Source: Glycomyces dulcitolivorans (lineage in GTDB: Bacteria; Actinomycetota; Actinomycetes; Mycobacteriales; Micromonosporaceae). Taken from it: DNA of 64,000 bases. Each line of letters begins with the position of its first letter. Position 1 is the first letter of the stretch. The notes beneath the pieces were generated by a model that worked only from the letters and a program-made list of their open reading frames with translations, searched no databases and was not told where the DNA came from. Below, one piece after another: positions 26,929-34,702 of the stretch. The DNA is taken from the NCBI RefSeq assembly GCF_003265355.1, contig NZ_QFRW01000096.1, positions 36,088-100,087 on the forward strand, written 5' to 3'. A program made the translations under genes and the position numbers.

Positions 26929-27232
26929 CATGTGCGATCTTGGGGAATTTCGTCCTTGCCTGATGTTGGGCCTGACGTCACAATGCGGGTAGGCTGTATC
27001 GGTCGCCGTCGACGCATTCCGTTCATCGGAAGGAAACCCCTGCTACGACGGCGAGGCGAGTCTCACCCGGTGACGCTCGGAACGGACGGAACGCATTCAT
27101 TCGGATACGAATGTCGATTCCGGCGGCACGGTGCGCATGTGGATTTACGGGGGTCTCGCTCCCGCAATGCGGACAAGAGGCATAGACTCAGTACTTGCAC
27201 TAGCGGTGCGTTGAAGAAAGGTGCGAACGGAC
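26929..27232 (+). other. Leader and promoter region of crp
   Basis: No gene is seen here. The region holds the probable crp promoter near 26966-26995, which would give a leader of about 230 nt. A TGACGTCA palindrome lies in the promoter spacer, but it does not fit the CRP consensus well. Confidence 0.5.
26966..26995 (+). promoter_or_regulatory. Predicted promoter for crp
   Basis: TTGGGC (-35) and TAGGCT (-10) are separated by 18 bp, fitting a housekeeping sigma factor promoter in actinobacteria. It is upstream of crp and downstream of marP. Confidence 0.45.
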
Positions 27233-27910
27233 ATGGAAGACGTATTGGCGAGAGCCGCCCTCTTCAAGGGGGTCGACCCTGAAGCTGTCGAGTCGCTCAT
27301 CAAAGAGATGGAGTACGTCGACATCAACAAGGGCCAGACCGTCTTCACCGAGAACGAGCCGGGCGACAGTCTGTACATCGTCATGTCCGGGAAGGTGAAG
27401 CTCGGGCGACGCTCCGCCGACGGCCGCCAAAACCTGATCGCGGTCATGGGCCCGTCCGACATGGTCGGCGAGCTCGCGCTCTTCGACCCCGGACCCCGCA
27501 CCGCCACCGCCACCGCTCTCACCGACACTCGCATGGCCCGCCTGTCCAAGACCGCCCTGCGGCCCTGGCTCGCGAACCGCCCCGAGATCGCCGAGCAGCT
27601 CCTGCGGGTGATAGCGCGCCGGCTTCGTCGCACGAACGACTCGATGGCGGACCTCATCTTCACCGACGTGCCCGGCCGCGTGGCCAAGGCCCTGCTGCAC
27701 ATGGCGAGCCGCTTCGGCACCCGCGACGGCGGCGTCCTCCGCGTGACCCACGACCTCACCCAGGAGGAGCTCGCCCAGCTCGTCGGCGCCTCCCGCGAGA
27801 CCGTGAACAAGGCCCTCGCCGACTTCGCCGGGCGCGGCTGGCTGCGCCTGGACGGCAAGAGCGTCATCATCATGGACCCGGAGCGCCTCGCCCGCCGCGC
27901 GCGCGTGTAA
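27233..27910 (+). CDS. crp: CRP/FNR-family global regulator Crp
   Basis: A cAMP-binding transcription factor of 225 residues, closely similar along its length to mycobacterial Crp (Rv3676). The ATG at 27233 gives [14 protein letters not shown] and has AGAAAGG 11 bp upstream; a GTG at 27221 lies too close to that site. The cyclic-nucleotide domain (1-120) contains [17 protein letters not shown], and the helix-turn-helix is [21 protein letters not shown]. It keeps its usual place beside nth and marP but is transcribed from its own promoter. Confidence 0.97.
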   Translation: MEDVLARAALFKGVDPEAVESLIKEMEYVDINKGQTVFTENEPGDSLYIVMSGKVKLGRRSADGRQNLIAVMGPSDMVGELALFDPGPRTATATALTDTRMARLSKTALRPWLANRPEIAEQLLRVIARRLRRTNDSMADLIFTDVPGRVAKALLHMASRFGTRDGGVLRVTHDLTQEELAQLVGASRETVNKALADFAGRGWLRLDGKSVIIMDPERLARRARV

Positions 27911-27930
27911 CGCTTCCGGTCGAACTTCGG

Positions 27931-27953
27931 GGCCCCTGGCATCGCCGGGGGCC
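27931..27953 (+). terminator. Hairpin after crp
   Basis: A 10-bp stem (GGCCCCTGGC/GCCGGGGGCC, one T-G pair) with loop ATC is followed by TTCGTCGTTT, a weak T-rich tail. Confidence 0.75.
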
Positions 27954-28075
27954 TTCGTCGTTTCCGAGGTAGTGCCCCTCATCACCTCCCCCAGCGCCCT
28001 TGGGCGAATGGACGGCCGCAGGTCCCGCCGTTTAGACTTCCCGTAACCATCCCGGAGTCTGGCTGAAGGAGCGTT

Positions 28076-28357
28076 GTGGCAGGGCAACTGAACGTCGAAG
28101 TCGTGGCAGTGGACTCGAAGGTGTGGTCCGGAACGGCCAAGGCCGTCTACGCGCGCACCACCGAAGGCGAACTGGGCGTCCTGCCCGGTCACCAGCCGCT
28201 CCTGGGCGAGCTGCGCATCGACAGCACCGTCCGCGTCCAGCCGGCCGACGGAGGCGAGCTCGCCTGGAAGATCGAAGGCGGCTTCCTGTCGGTCACCACC
28301 GAGGGCGTGACCATCCTCGCCGAGACCGCCGAAGCGGTCGCCCCCGCTTCGGCTTAG
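28076..28357 (+). CDS. atpC: F1Fo ATP synthase epsilon subunit
   Basis: A 93-residue protein matching only the N-terminal beta-sandwich of epsilon: LNVEVVAVDSKVWSGTAKAVYARTTEGELGVLPGHQPLLGEL is the classic region, at about residues 4-45. The C-terminal helical hairpin is reduced, as in many actinobacteria. GAAGGAG precedes the GTG. It should close the operon atpIBEFHAGDC, but its upstream neighbour here is crp with a terminator between. So it is separated from the rest of the ATP synthase genes, or is a second copy. Confidence 0.95.
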   Translation: MAGQLNVEVVAVDSKVWSGTAKAVYARTTEGELGVLPGHQPLLGELRIDSTVRVQPADGGELAWKIEGGFLSVTTEGVTILAETAEAVAPASA

Positions 28358-28359
28358 CC

Positions 28360-28797
28360 ATGCTGAAGGCACTGCTGATCGTCGCCGCGCTGGCGGCGGC
28401 CGTCGCGGTGTTCCTGGTGCTGACGTACGTCCGGCGCTCGTTCTTCTCCCGTTCCGGCTCGGTCGCCATGGCCGCCCGCCTCTCCAAGCACATGGAGGGC
28501 CGCGGCTGGGCCCCCGGTTTCGCGGTCTACGAGCGCGGCACGCTCCGCTGGTACCGCATGTTCTCCCTGGCGTTCGGGCCGCGCTACGCGCTCTCGCGCC
28601 AAGACCTCCAGATCGCCGACCGCCGCGTCCCCGTCGGCCCGGAGGCGCAGATCTTCCCCCCGGAGGTCGCCATCCTCCGCTGCAAGAACTCCTCCGGCGA
28701 AGTCGAACTCGCCATGACGACCTCGGCCGTCACCGGCTTCCTCAGCTGGCTCGAAGCCGCCCCGCCCGGCGCGGCCTTCTACAGCAAGACGGACTGA
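28360..28797 (+). CDS. DUF2550 membrane protein
   Basis: A 145-residue protein with one N-terminal membrane helix and a cytoplasmic beta-rich domain (WAPGFAVYERGTLRWYRMFSL). DUF2550 genes sit directly behind atpC in many actinobacteria (Rv1312 in M. tuberculosis), as here with a 2-bp gap. The function is unknown. Confidence 0.93.
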   Translation: MLKALLIVAALAAAVAVFLVLTYVRRSFFSRSGSVAMAARLSKHMEGRGWAPGFAVYERGTLRWYRMFSLAFGPRYALSRQDLQIADRRVPVGPEAQIFPPEVAILRCKNSSGEVELAMTTSAVTGFLSWLEAAPPGAAFYSKTD

Positions 28798-28800
28798 ACG

Positions 28801-28832
28801 AACGCCCGCTCCGGCTCCCCGGAGCGGGCGTT
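28801..28832. terminator. Bidirectional terminator
   Basis: A 14-bp stem (AACGCCCGCTCCGG and complement) is followed by TTCTTC on the plus strand. It lies between DUF2550 and the convergent phoD gene. Confidence 0.85.
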
Positions 28833-28837
28833 CTTCG

Positions 28838-30337
28838 TCATGCGACCGGCTGGACCGACTGCGTGAACTGGGGTTCGCCGTCGATGTCCTTGAGCGATAC
28901 CGTGAGGACCTCGGTCTCGGCGTCGATGTGGACTTCGCCGAAGAACTGGTAGCCGACGGCCGGGGAGGTGTTGGCTGCGGGCGGGGCCTGGACGTAGACC
29001 GCTTCGGGGCCGAACGTGGCGTCGAGCTGGTTGGGGCCGAAGGCGCCCGCGTTCAAAGGTCCGGAGACGAACTCCCAGAACGGGTCGAAGTCCTGGAACA
29101 CGGCCCGGTCGGGGCTGTAGTGGTGGGCCGCGGTGTAGTGGACGTCCGCGGTCAGCCACACCATGTTCGTCACTTCCTCCCTCTTGCAGTACGAGAGGAG
29201 GTCGGCGATCTCGGTCTCGCGGCCCATCGGCGCGGTCCCGGTGCCTTCGGCGATGCCCTCCCAGGCGCCCGCGCCGTCGCCGACGAGGAGCCCGATGGGG
29301 AGGTCCGCGGCGATGGCCTTCCAGGTCGCCTTGGAGCGGCGCAGTTCGCGTTTGAGCCACGCGAGCTGCTGCGCGCCGAGGATCTGCCCGGTGGGGCCGT
29401 CGGCGTCGGGGTTGGCGCTCTTATAGGTCCGCATGTCGAGCACGAACAGGTCGAGCAGGGGCCCGTACTCGATCTTGCGGTAGATCCGGCCCGCGGCGTC
29501 GAAGCCGCCGGGGGTGTACTCGGCGAACGCCTGGCGGGCCCGCGCGGCGAGGACGTCGACGTTCTTCTCCGTGTACTGCGGCAGGTCGAGGATCTCCCCG
29601 GGGTACCAGTTGTTGGTGACCTCGTGGTCGTCCCACTGGTTCACCATCGGCACCCGCGCCAGGTACGCGCGCAGGTTGTCGTCGAGGAGGTTGTACTTGA
29701 ACTGGCCCCGGTACTCCTCCAGGGTCTCGGCGACCTTCGACTTCTCCTCGATGACCGTGTTGCGCCAAGTGGTCCCGTCCGGCAGCGCGACGGTCTCGAC
29801 GAGGGGCCCGTCGGAGTACACGAAGTCGCCCGAGCACAGGAAGAAGTCCGGTTCGGCGTCGGCCATGGCCTGGAAGATCCGGTACCCGCCGAACTCGGGG
29901 TTGATCCCCCAGCCCTGCCCGGCGAGGTCGCCCGACCACTGGAACACGATGTCGCGGCACTCGTCGGAGGCGGTCGTGAACGAGCCTTCGAGGGACTCGG
30001 ACTTCCGCTCGCCTTCGGCGCGGACCCGGTAGTGGTACGTCTTCCCGGGCTGTAGCCCGGTCAGCCGGAGCTTCCCGGTGTAGTCGGTGGCGTCGGTCAG
30101 CGAGGGGCCCTTGATCTCGCGCGCGTGCTTGAAGTCCGGGCGGGTCGCGAGCTCGACCCGCATGCGGGAGCCGCGGTCGGCGCGGGTCCACAGGACCGCG
30201 CCGCGTCCGGTGACGTCGCCGGACTGGACGCCGTGGGTGAGCTGGGGCCGGGAGGAGGCGTACGAGACGCCGGGCGTGCCCAGCAGGATCGCGCTCCCGG
30301 CACCGGCGGCCAGCAGCCGCCGTCGGTCGATGTTCAC
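28838..30337 (-). CDS. phoD: PhoD-type alkaline phosphatase, Tat-exported
   Basis: A secreted phosphodiesterase/phosphatase of 499 residues that releases phosphate from organic esters, using iron and calcium in characterised homologues. The GTG at 30337 follows GGAG with 7-bp spacing and opens with IDRRRLLAAGAGSAIL, a twin-arginine signal. An N-terminal PhoD domain (LTHGVQSGDVTGRGAVLWTRAD) is followed by the metallophosphatase core with WSGDLAGQGWG, CSGDFVYSDGP, NQWDDHEVTNNW and WLTADVHYTAAH. No clear PhoP box is seen upstream. Confidence 0.95.
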   Translation of the reverse strand: MNIDRRRLLAAGAGSAILLGTPGVSYASSRPQLTHGVQSGDVTGRGAVLWTRADRGSRMRVELATRPDFKHAREIKGPSLTDATDYTGKLRLTGLQPGKTYHYRVRAEGERKSESLEGSFTTASDECRDIVFQWSGDLAGQGWGINPEFGGYRIFQAMADAEPDFFLCSGDFVYSDGPLVETVALPDGTTWRNTVIEEKSKVAETLEEYRGQFKYNLLDDNLRAYLARVPMVNQWDDHEVTNNWYPGEILDLPQYTEKNVDVLAARARQAFAEYTPGGFDAAGRIYRKIEYGPLLDLFVLDMRTYKSANPDADGPTGQILGAQQLAWLKRELRRSKATWKAIAADLPIGLLVGDGAGAWEGIAEGTGTAPMGRETEIADLLSYCKREEVTNMVWLTADVHYTAAHHYSPDRAVFQDFDPFWEFVSGPLNAGAFGPNQLDATFGPEAVYVQAPPAANTSPAVGYQFFGEVHIDAETEVLTVSLKDIDGEPQFTQSVQPVA

Positions 30338-30425
30338 AGTGGTCTCCGATGCGTACGGGGTTGAAGGTTCGACGCTCACGCTTCCAGGCGCGGGCGACCG
30401 CCCGGTATCGCAAAAGTGAACAAAG

Positions 30426-30475
30426 GCCCCGCGCTCCGGACGGCCGTGGGCCGGGGTGTTTCCGGGGCGCGGGGC
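30426..30475 (-). terminator. Long hairpin after the ABC-HTH unit
   Basis: A 15-bp stem (GCCCCGCGCTCCGGA against TCCGGGGCGCGGGGC, one G-T pair) encloses a 20-nt loop and is followed on the minus strand by CTTTGTTC. It ends the three-gene unit 30490-32496. Confidence 0.75.
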
Positions 30476-30489
30476 GGGAGGCCCTTCTC

Positions 30490-30717
30490 TCAGGCGCTGA
30501 TGCGCGGGAAGGGCTTGGTGGAGAAGACGACTTCTACGGGCACTTCGAAGTACTCGGAGAGCTTGAGCGCCAAGTAGAGGCTCGGGCTGTACTCGCCGCG
30601 TTCGAGGTACCCCACGGTCTGGTAGTGGACGCCGAGGGCCTCCGCGAGCTGGCGGCGCGAGACGCCCCGCTCGGCGCGGAGCATCGCGATCCGGTTGTAG
30701 ACCTCGTCCCCGGCCAT
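30490..30717 (-). CDS. Small XRE-type HTH regulator
   Basis: A 75-residue protein that is almost only a helix-turn-helix (MLRAERGVSRRQLAEALGV, HYQTVGYLERGEYSPSLYLALKL), of the YozG type. It follows the ABC permease gene by 4 bp. Small regulators of this kind commonly control the ABC exporter they are co-transcribed with. Confidence 0.9.
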   Translation of the reverse strand: MAGDEVYNRIAMLRAERGVSRRQLAEALGVHYQTVGYLERGEYSPSLYLALKLSEYFEVPVEVVFSTKPFPRISA

Positions 30718-30721
30718 GCCG

Positions 30722-31573
30722 TCACCCCCACTGCCGCTGCATCTCGGCGCGGCGCGCGGCCACCGCCGAACCGGACTCGCGGCGGGCCATGCGCCGCAGG
30801 AGGCGCGGCGCGAGCGCCAGCGCGAGAATAGCCCAGGCGGCGAGGACGCCGAACATCATGAGGGTCCGCCAGGACCCGCCGACCTCGACGGCCGACATGG
30901 TGTCGGGGAGCATCGCGTGGCGCATCCCCAGGCCCATCCAGTAGATCGGGAAGGCCTGCCCGATGGTCTGGAGCCAGCCGGGGAGGGCGGCGAGCGGGTA
31001 GAAGATCCCCGAGATCGCGACCGAGCCCATGACCGGGAGCATCACGAGCCCCATGTTCTTGGGGTTGTTGATGAGCGCGCCGAGGACGGCGCCGAGCGGG
31101 AGGGTCGTGACGATGCCCATGAGGACGACGGCGAGGAACAGCAGCCACCGGTCGGGGGTGTCGAATTCGAGGCCGTCGAAGAGGATCAGGCCGGCCGCGA
31201 GCATGACGGCGACGGTGGCGAGGACGTAGAGCGCGGTGGCGACGACGTGGCCGACGAGGTATCCGGTCATGCCGCCGGGCATGGACTTGGCGCGCAGGAG
31301 GGTCCCGTTGGTGCGGTCCATGGAGAGGGTGCCGATGATGCTCATGAGGCCGCCGAAGACGACGTTCATGCCGATGAGGCTGGGCATGTTCATGGAGCCG
31401 AGTGAGACGGGGGCGCCTTCGAAGTCGGCGCCGCGCATGAAGAACAGGACGGCGATGGAGATCGCGGTGGGCATGATGAAGCCCATGAGGTCGCTGATGG
31501 TGGTGAGCGAGATGCGCGATTCGATGAGGCCGCGCTTCCAGCCGGTGCTGTAGGCGTGCAGTGTGGTGTTCAC
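30722..31573 (-). CDS. ABC-2 type permease
   Basis: A 283-residue membrane protein with six predicted helices and the ABC-2 family layout (MDRTNGTLLRAKSMPGGMTGYLVGHVV, then LPVMGSVAISGIFYPLAALPGWLQTIGQAFPIYW). It pairs with the ATPase gene that overlaps its start by 4 bp. The system probably exports a drug, lipid or peptide; the substrate is not predictable. Confidence 0.93.
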   Translation of the reverse strand: MNTTLHAYSTGWKRGLIESRISLTTISDLMGFIMPTAISIAVLFFMRGADFEGAPVSLGSMNMPSLIGMNVVFGGLMSIIGTLSMDRTNGTLLRAKSMPGGMTGYLVGHVVATALYVLATVAVMLAAGLILFDGLEFDTPDRWLLFLAVVLMGIVTTLPLGAVLGALINNPKNMGLVMLPVMGSVAISGIFYPLAALPGWLQTIGQAFPIYWMGLGMRHAMLPDTMSAVEVGGSWRTLMMFGVLAAWAILALALAPRLLRRMARRESGSAVAARRAEMQRQWG

Positions 31574-32496
31574 GCGGTTGCCTCCTTGAAGGTGTCGACG
31601 GCGGCCTCGGCCTGTCCGGCTTCGAAGGCGGCGACGAGGGTGAGGTAGGCGTCCTCCAGGCTGGCCCGGTGGACTTCGAGGTCGGTGACGGTGCCGCCGT
31701 CGGTGGCGAGGAGTTTGCGCACGAACTCGGTGGCGTCGTCGGTGGCGTGGACCTGGAGGGTCCCGCTATTGTCCAGCCACTTGACCTCGGCGGTGGTGGC
31801 GGCGGCGCGCGCGAGCTTGTCGGGCGAGCCGTCGGCGATGATGCGGCCGCCGGCGAGGATGAGGATGCGCTCGGCGAGCTTCTCGGCCTCGTCGAGGTCG
31901 TGGGTGGTCAGCAGGATCGTGGTGCCGTCGAGGTCGGTGAGCCGGTGGATGAGCTCGTGGAATTCGCGGCGCGCGTGGGGGTCGAAGCCGGTGGTGGGTT
32001 CGTCGAGGAACAGGAGCGCGGGGCGGCCGATGATGCCGAGGGCGACGTCGAGGCGGCGCCGCTGGCCGCCGGAGAGGGTCTGGACGCGCTGTGCGGCTTG
32101 GGCTTCGAGGCCGACCATCTGGAGGAGTTCGTCGGCGTCCCAGGACTGGGAGTACGGCTTGTAGTACTCGCCGAAGTGGGCGAGGAGTTCGCGGACGCGC
32201 CATTTGCCGTTGTCGCGCCATTCCTGGAGGACGACGCCGAGGCCGGCCCTCCAGCGCTCGTCGCCGTGCTCGGGGTCGGTGCCGAGGACGGCGACGGCGC
32301 CGCCGCTGCGGGCGCGGAAGCCTTCGAGGATCTCGATGGTGGTGGTCTTCCCGGCGCCGTTGGGGCCGAGGAGGGCGGTGACGCCGCCGGGTTCGATTTC
32401 GAGGTCGAGGCCGGTGAGCACGTCTTTGTCGCCATAGCGCATCCGCAGGTCGGACACGGCGATGACGGGCCCGTCGAATGCCGGGGGGTGTCCCAT
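31570..32496 (-). CDS. ABC exporter ATPase
   Basis: A 308-residue ATPase of the drug-resistance (DrrA-like) class. Walker A GPNGAGKTTT, signature LSGGQRRRLDVALG, Walker B LLFLDEPTTGFDP and the switch His (LLTTHDLDEAE) are all present. I chose the ATG at 32496 because ACGGAG lies 7 bp before it; an ATG at 32538 in the same frame overlaps the promoter. It is first in a unit with the permease and the small HTH regulator. Confidence 0.94.
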   Translation of the reverse strand: MGHPPAFDGPVIAVSDLRMRYGDKDVLTGLDLEIEPGGVTALLGPNGAGKTTTIEILEGFRARSGGAVAVLGTDPEHGDERWRAGLGVVLQEWRDNGKWRVRELLAHFGEYYKPYSQSWDADELLQMVGLEAQAAQRVQTLSGGQRRRLDVALGIIGRPALLFLDEPTTGFDPHARREFHELIHRLTDLDGTTILLTTHDLDEAEKLAERILILAGGRIIADGSPDKLARAAATTAEVKWLDNSGTLQVHATDDATEFVRKLLATDGGTVTDLEVHRASLEDAYLTLVAAFEAGQAEAAVDTFKEATA

Positions 32497-32536
32497 CTGA
32501 ATCTCCGTTGCAGTCTTCCGTTGATCGATAGTACTC

Positions 32537-32566
32537 ATGCTACATCTCGTCGGAGACCTCTGGCAA
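32537..32566 (-). promoter_or_regulatory. Predicted promoter for the ABC exporter unit
   Basis: On the minus strand TTGCCA (-35, 32566-32561) and TAGCAT (-10, 32542-32537) are 18 bp apart. The start site would fall near 32530, giving a leader of about 35 nt. Confidence 0.5.
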
Positions 32567-32578
32567 CCCGTATAAGTC

Positions 32579-32612
32579 GAGGGGCCGTCCACCTGGCGGT
32601 GAACGGCCCCTC
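32579..32612 (-). terminator. Terminator of the sugar ABC operon
   Basis: A 10-bp stem (GAGGGGCCGT/ACGGCCCCTC) with a partly paired 14-nt loop lies 20 bp downstream of the last permease gene. Confidence 0.75.
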
Positions 32613-32630
32613 TAGTGCGAAGAGTGGTGT

Positions 32631-33656
32631 CTATGTGCGGCGCTTCTCGCCGGAGCGGGCGAGGATGCGCTGGAGGAGGATGAACGCCAGGAGCAGGACG
32701 CCCATGACGATCCGTGCCCACCAGGAGGAGAGGTTCCCCTGGAAGGCGATGAGGGTGTTGAGCATGCCCCAGACCATGACGCCGGCGACGGTGCCGAGGA
32801 CGAATCCGGCCCCGCCGGTGAGGAGGGTCCCGCCGATGACGACGGCGGCGATGGCGTCGAGTTCGGCGCCGACGTTGGCGAGCGGGTTGGCGCTCTTGGT
32901 GGCGAAGGCGGCGAGGACGCCGGCGAGGGCGGCGCAGAAGCCGCTGATCGCGTAGACGCCGATCTTGGTGCGCGCCACGGGGAGGCCCATGAGGAGCGCG
33001 GAGGACTCGGAGCCGCCGACGGCGTAGACGCCGCGTCCGAAGCGCGTGTAGTGCAGGACGACGAACGCGATGATCACGACCGCGAAGGCGACGAACGACA
33101 GGTACGGGAGCCAGAAGCCGCCGTCGCGGATCTTCCCGAAGTCGACGTGGGTCATGCCCCACTGGAAGAACCCGACCTCGCGCATGGACACGTCGGTGTC
33201 GGAGATCTGGAGGGTGAGGCCGCGGAACAGGAAGAGCCCCACGAGGGTCGCGATGAACGGCTGTACGTGGAAGTAGTGGATGACGGCGCCGATGAGCAGG
33301 CCCCAGGCGGTGCCGAAGGCGAGCACGAGGACGAGCGCGAGCGGCGCGCTCACCCCGGCGTCGACGGTGAGCCATGCGCAGGCCATCGTCGAGAACGCCA
33401 TGACCGACCCGACGGACAGGTCGATGCCGCCGGAGAGGATCACGAAGGTCATGCCGACGGCGATGACCAGCAGCGGGGCGTTGTCGATGAAGAGCTTGGC
33501 GACGACCTGGGGGCTGTCGAAGTTCCGGTAGTTCGCGAGCCCGCCGAGGTACAGGGCGATCAGCAGCGCCACGGTCGCGCCGATGGGGATGTACCGGGTG
33601 AGCCCGTCGAAGAGCTTCGAGCGCGAGGGGCGCTCGGTCAGGGTCTGGGCGGTCAT
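32631..33656 (-). CDS. yjfF: Sugar ABC permease, YjfF-like
   Basis: A 341-residue inner-membrane permease of the RbsC family. Motifs include TFVILSGGIDLSVGSVMAF and VYAVGGSESSALLMGLPVARTK, the conserved cytoplasmic loop. In the E. coli galactofuranose importer, YtfT and YjfF form a heterodimer, and the same order ytfQ-ytfR-ytfT-yjfF is seen here. It overlaps the ytfT-like gene by 4 bp. Confidence 0.9.
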   Translation of the reverse strand: MTAQTLTERPSRSKLFDGLTRYIPIGATVALLIALYLGGLANYRNFDSPQVVAKLFIDNAPLLVIAVGMTFVILSGGIDLSVGSVMAFSTMACAWLTVDAGVSAPLALVLVLAFGTAWGLLIGAVIHYFHVQPFIATLVGLFLFRGLTLQISDTDVSMREVGFFQWGMTHVDFGKIRDGGFWLPYLSFVAFAVVIIAFVVLHYTRFGRGVYAVGGSESSALLMGLPVARTKIGVYAISGFCAALAGVLAAFATKSANPLANVGAELDAIAAVVIGGTLLTGGAGFVLGTVAGVMVWGMLNTLIAFQGNLSSWWARIVMGVLLLAFILLQRILARSGEKRRT

Positions 33657-34702
33657 TTCGCGGCCTCCTCGACCGGCGCGGGCGCCGTGGTCTCCGGCTT
33701 TCGCTTGAACGGCTTCAGGATCCAGGCCCGGAACTCGGGGCTCTGGAGCAGTGCGACGACGAAGACGACGACGGCCTTCGCGGTGAACTGCCACTGGCTG
33801 GAGAGGCCGACGTTGATGATGGTGTCTTCGAGCGTGCCGATGATGGCGACGCCGATGGCGGTGCCCAGCAGGAAGAACCGGCCGCCGACGAGCGCGGTGC
33901 CGCCGATGACGACGGCGAGGATGGCGTCGAGTTCGATCCACAGGCCGCCGTTGTTGGCGTCGGCGCTGCCGAGGTTGGCGGCGCCGATGAGCCCGGCGAG
34001 GCCCGCGCAGAGCCCGCACACGAGGTACACGAGGACGGTGATGCCCTTGGACCGGATGCCGGCGAGGCGGCTGGCCTCGGGGTTGCCGCCGACGGATTCG
34101 AGGAGCATCCCGAGCGCGGTCTTGCGGGTGAGCAGCGCGAGGGCGGTGAGCGCGAGGGCGGCGATCCAGATGGGGATCGGGATCGTCAGGAACGCGCCGC
34201 GCCCGAGCTCGGTGAACGGGCTGGAGTCCTGGACCTTCGGGATCTGGCCGCCGGTGACGAGCTGCGCGATGCCGCGCCCGGCGATCATGAGGATCAACGT
34301 CGCGACGATCGGCTGGATGCCGAAGTAGGCGACCATGACGCCGTTCCAGGCGCCGATGACGGCGGTGACGACGAGCGCGAGGCTGATCGCGGTGAAGACG
34401 AGCCCGGCCGCGGTCTGGTCCGGCGCGTCGATGATCAGCTGGCAGGCGATGGCCGCGCCGATGGCGTAGACGGCGCCGACGGACAGGTCGATCCCCTTGG
34501 TGGCGATGACGAGCGTCATGCCGAGCGCGATGAGCAGCAGCGGCGCGGAGCGGCGCAGGATGTTGACGAACGCGCCGCCGAGGCGGCCGTCGTCGTTGAC
34601 GCTGGGAATGATGAAGTCGACGCCGGTGGCGATGATGTTGACGACGATGAGGGCCAGCAGGATGAGCACCGGCCACATGAGCCGCTTGGCGTAAGAGCTC
34701 AC
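33653..34702 (-). CDS. ytfT: Sugar ABC permease, YtfT-like
   Basis: A 349-residue RbsC-family permease with about ten helices, LVIATKGIDLSVGAVYAIG and the loop LLESVGGNPEASRLAGIRSKG. The C-terminal 25 residues are hydrophilic and rich in Pro, Lys and Glu. It overlaps both neighbours by 4 bp, so the four operon genes are coupled. Confidence 0.9.
   Translation of the reverse strand: MSSYAKRLMWPVLILLALIVVNIIATGVDFIIPSVNDDGRLGGAFVNILRRSAPLLLIALGMTLVIATKGIDLSVGAVYAIGAAIACQLIIDAPDQTAAGLVFTAISLALVVTAVIGAWNGVMVAYFGIQPIVATLILMIAGRGIAQLVTGGQIPKVQDSSPFTELGRGAFLTIPIPIWIAALALTALALLTRKTALGMLLESVGGNPEASRLAGIRSKGITVLVYLVCGLCAGLAGLIGAANLGSADANNGGLWIELDAILAVVIGGTALVGGRFFLLGTAIGVAIIGTLEDTIINVGLSSQWQFTAKAVVVFVVALLQSPEFRAWILKPFKRKPETTAPAPVEEAAK

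Noticed and set aside
26973..26980. TGACGTCA as a CRP autoregulatory site
   Set aside because: It is palindromic but does not fit the TGTGA-N6-TCACA spacing, so I only mention it.
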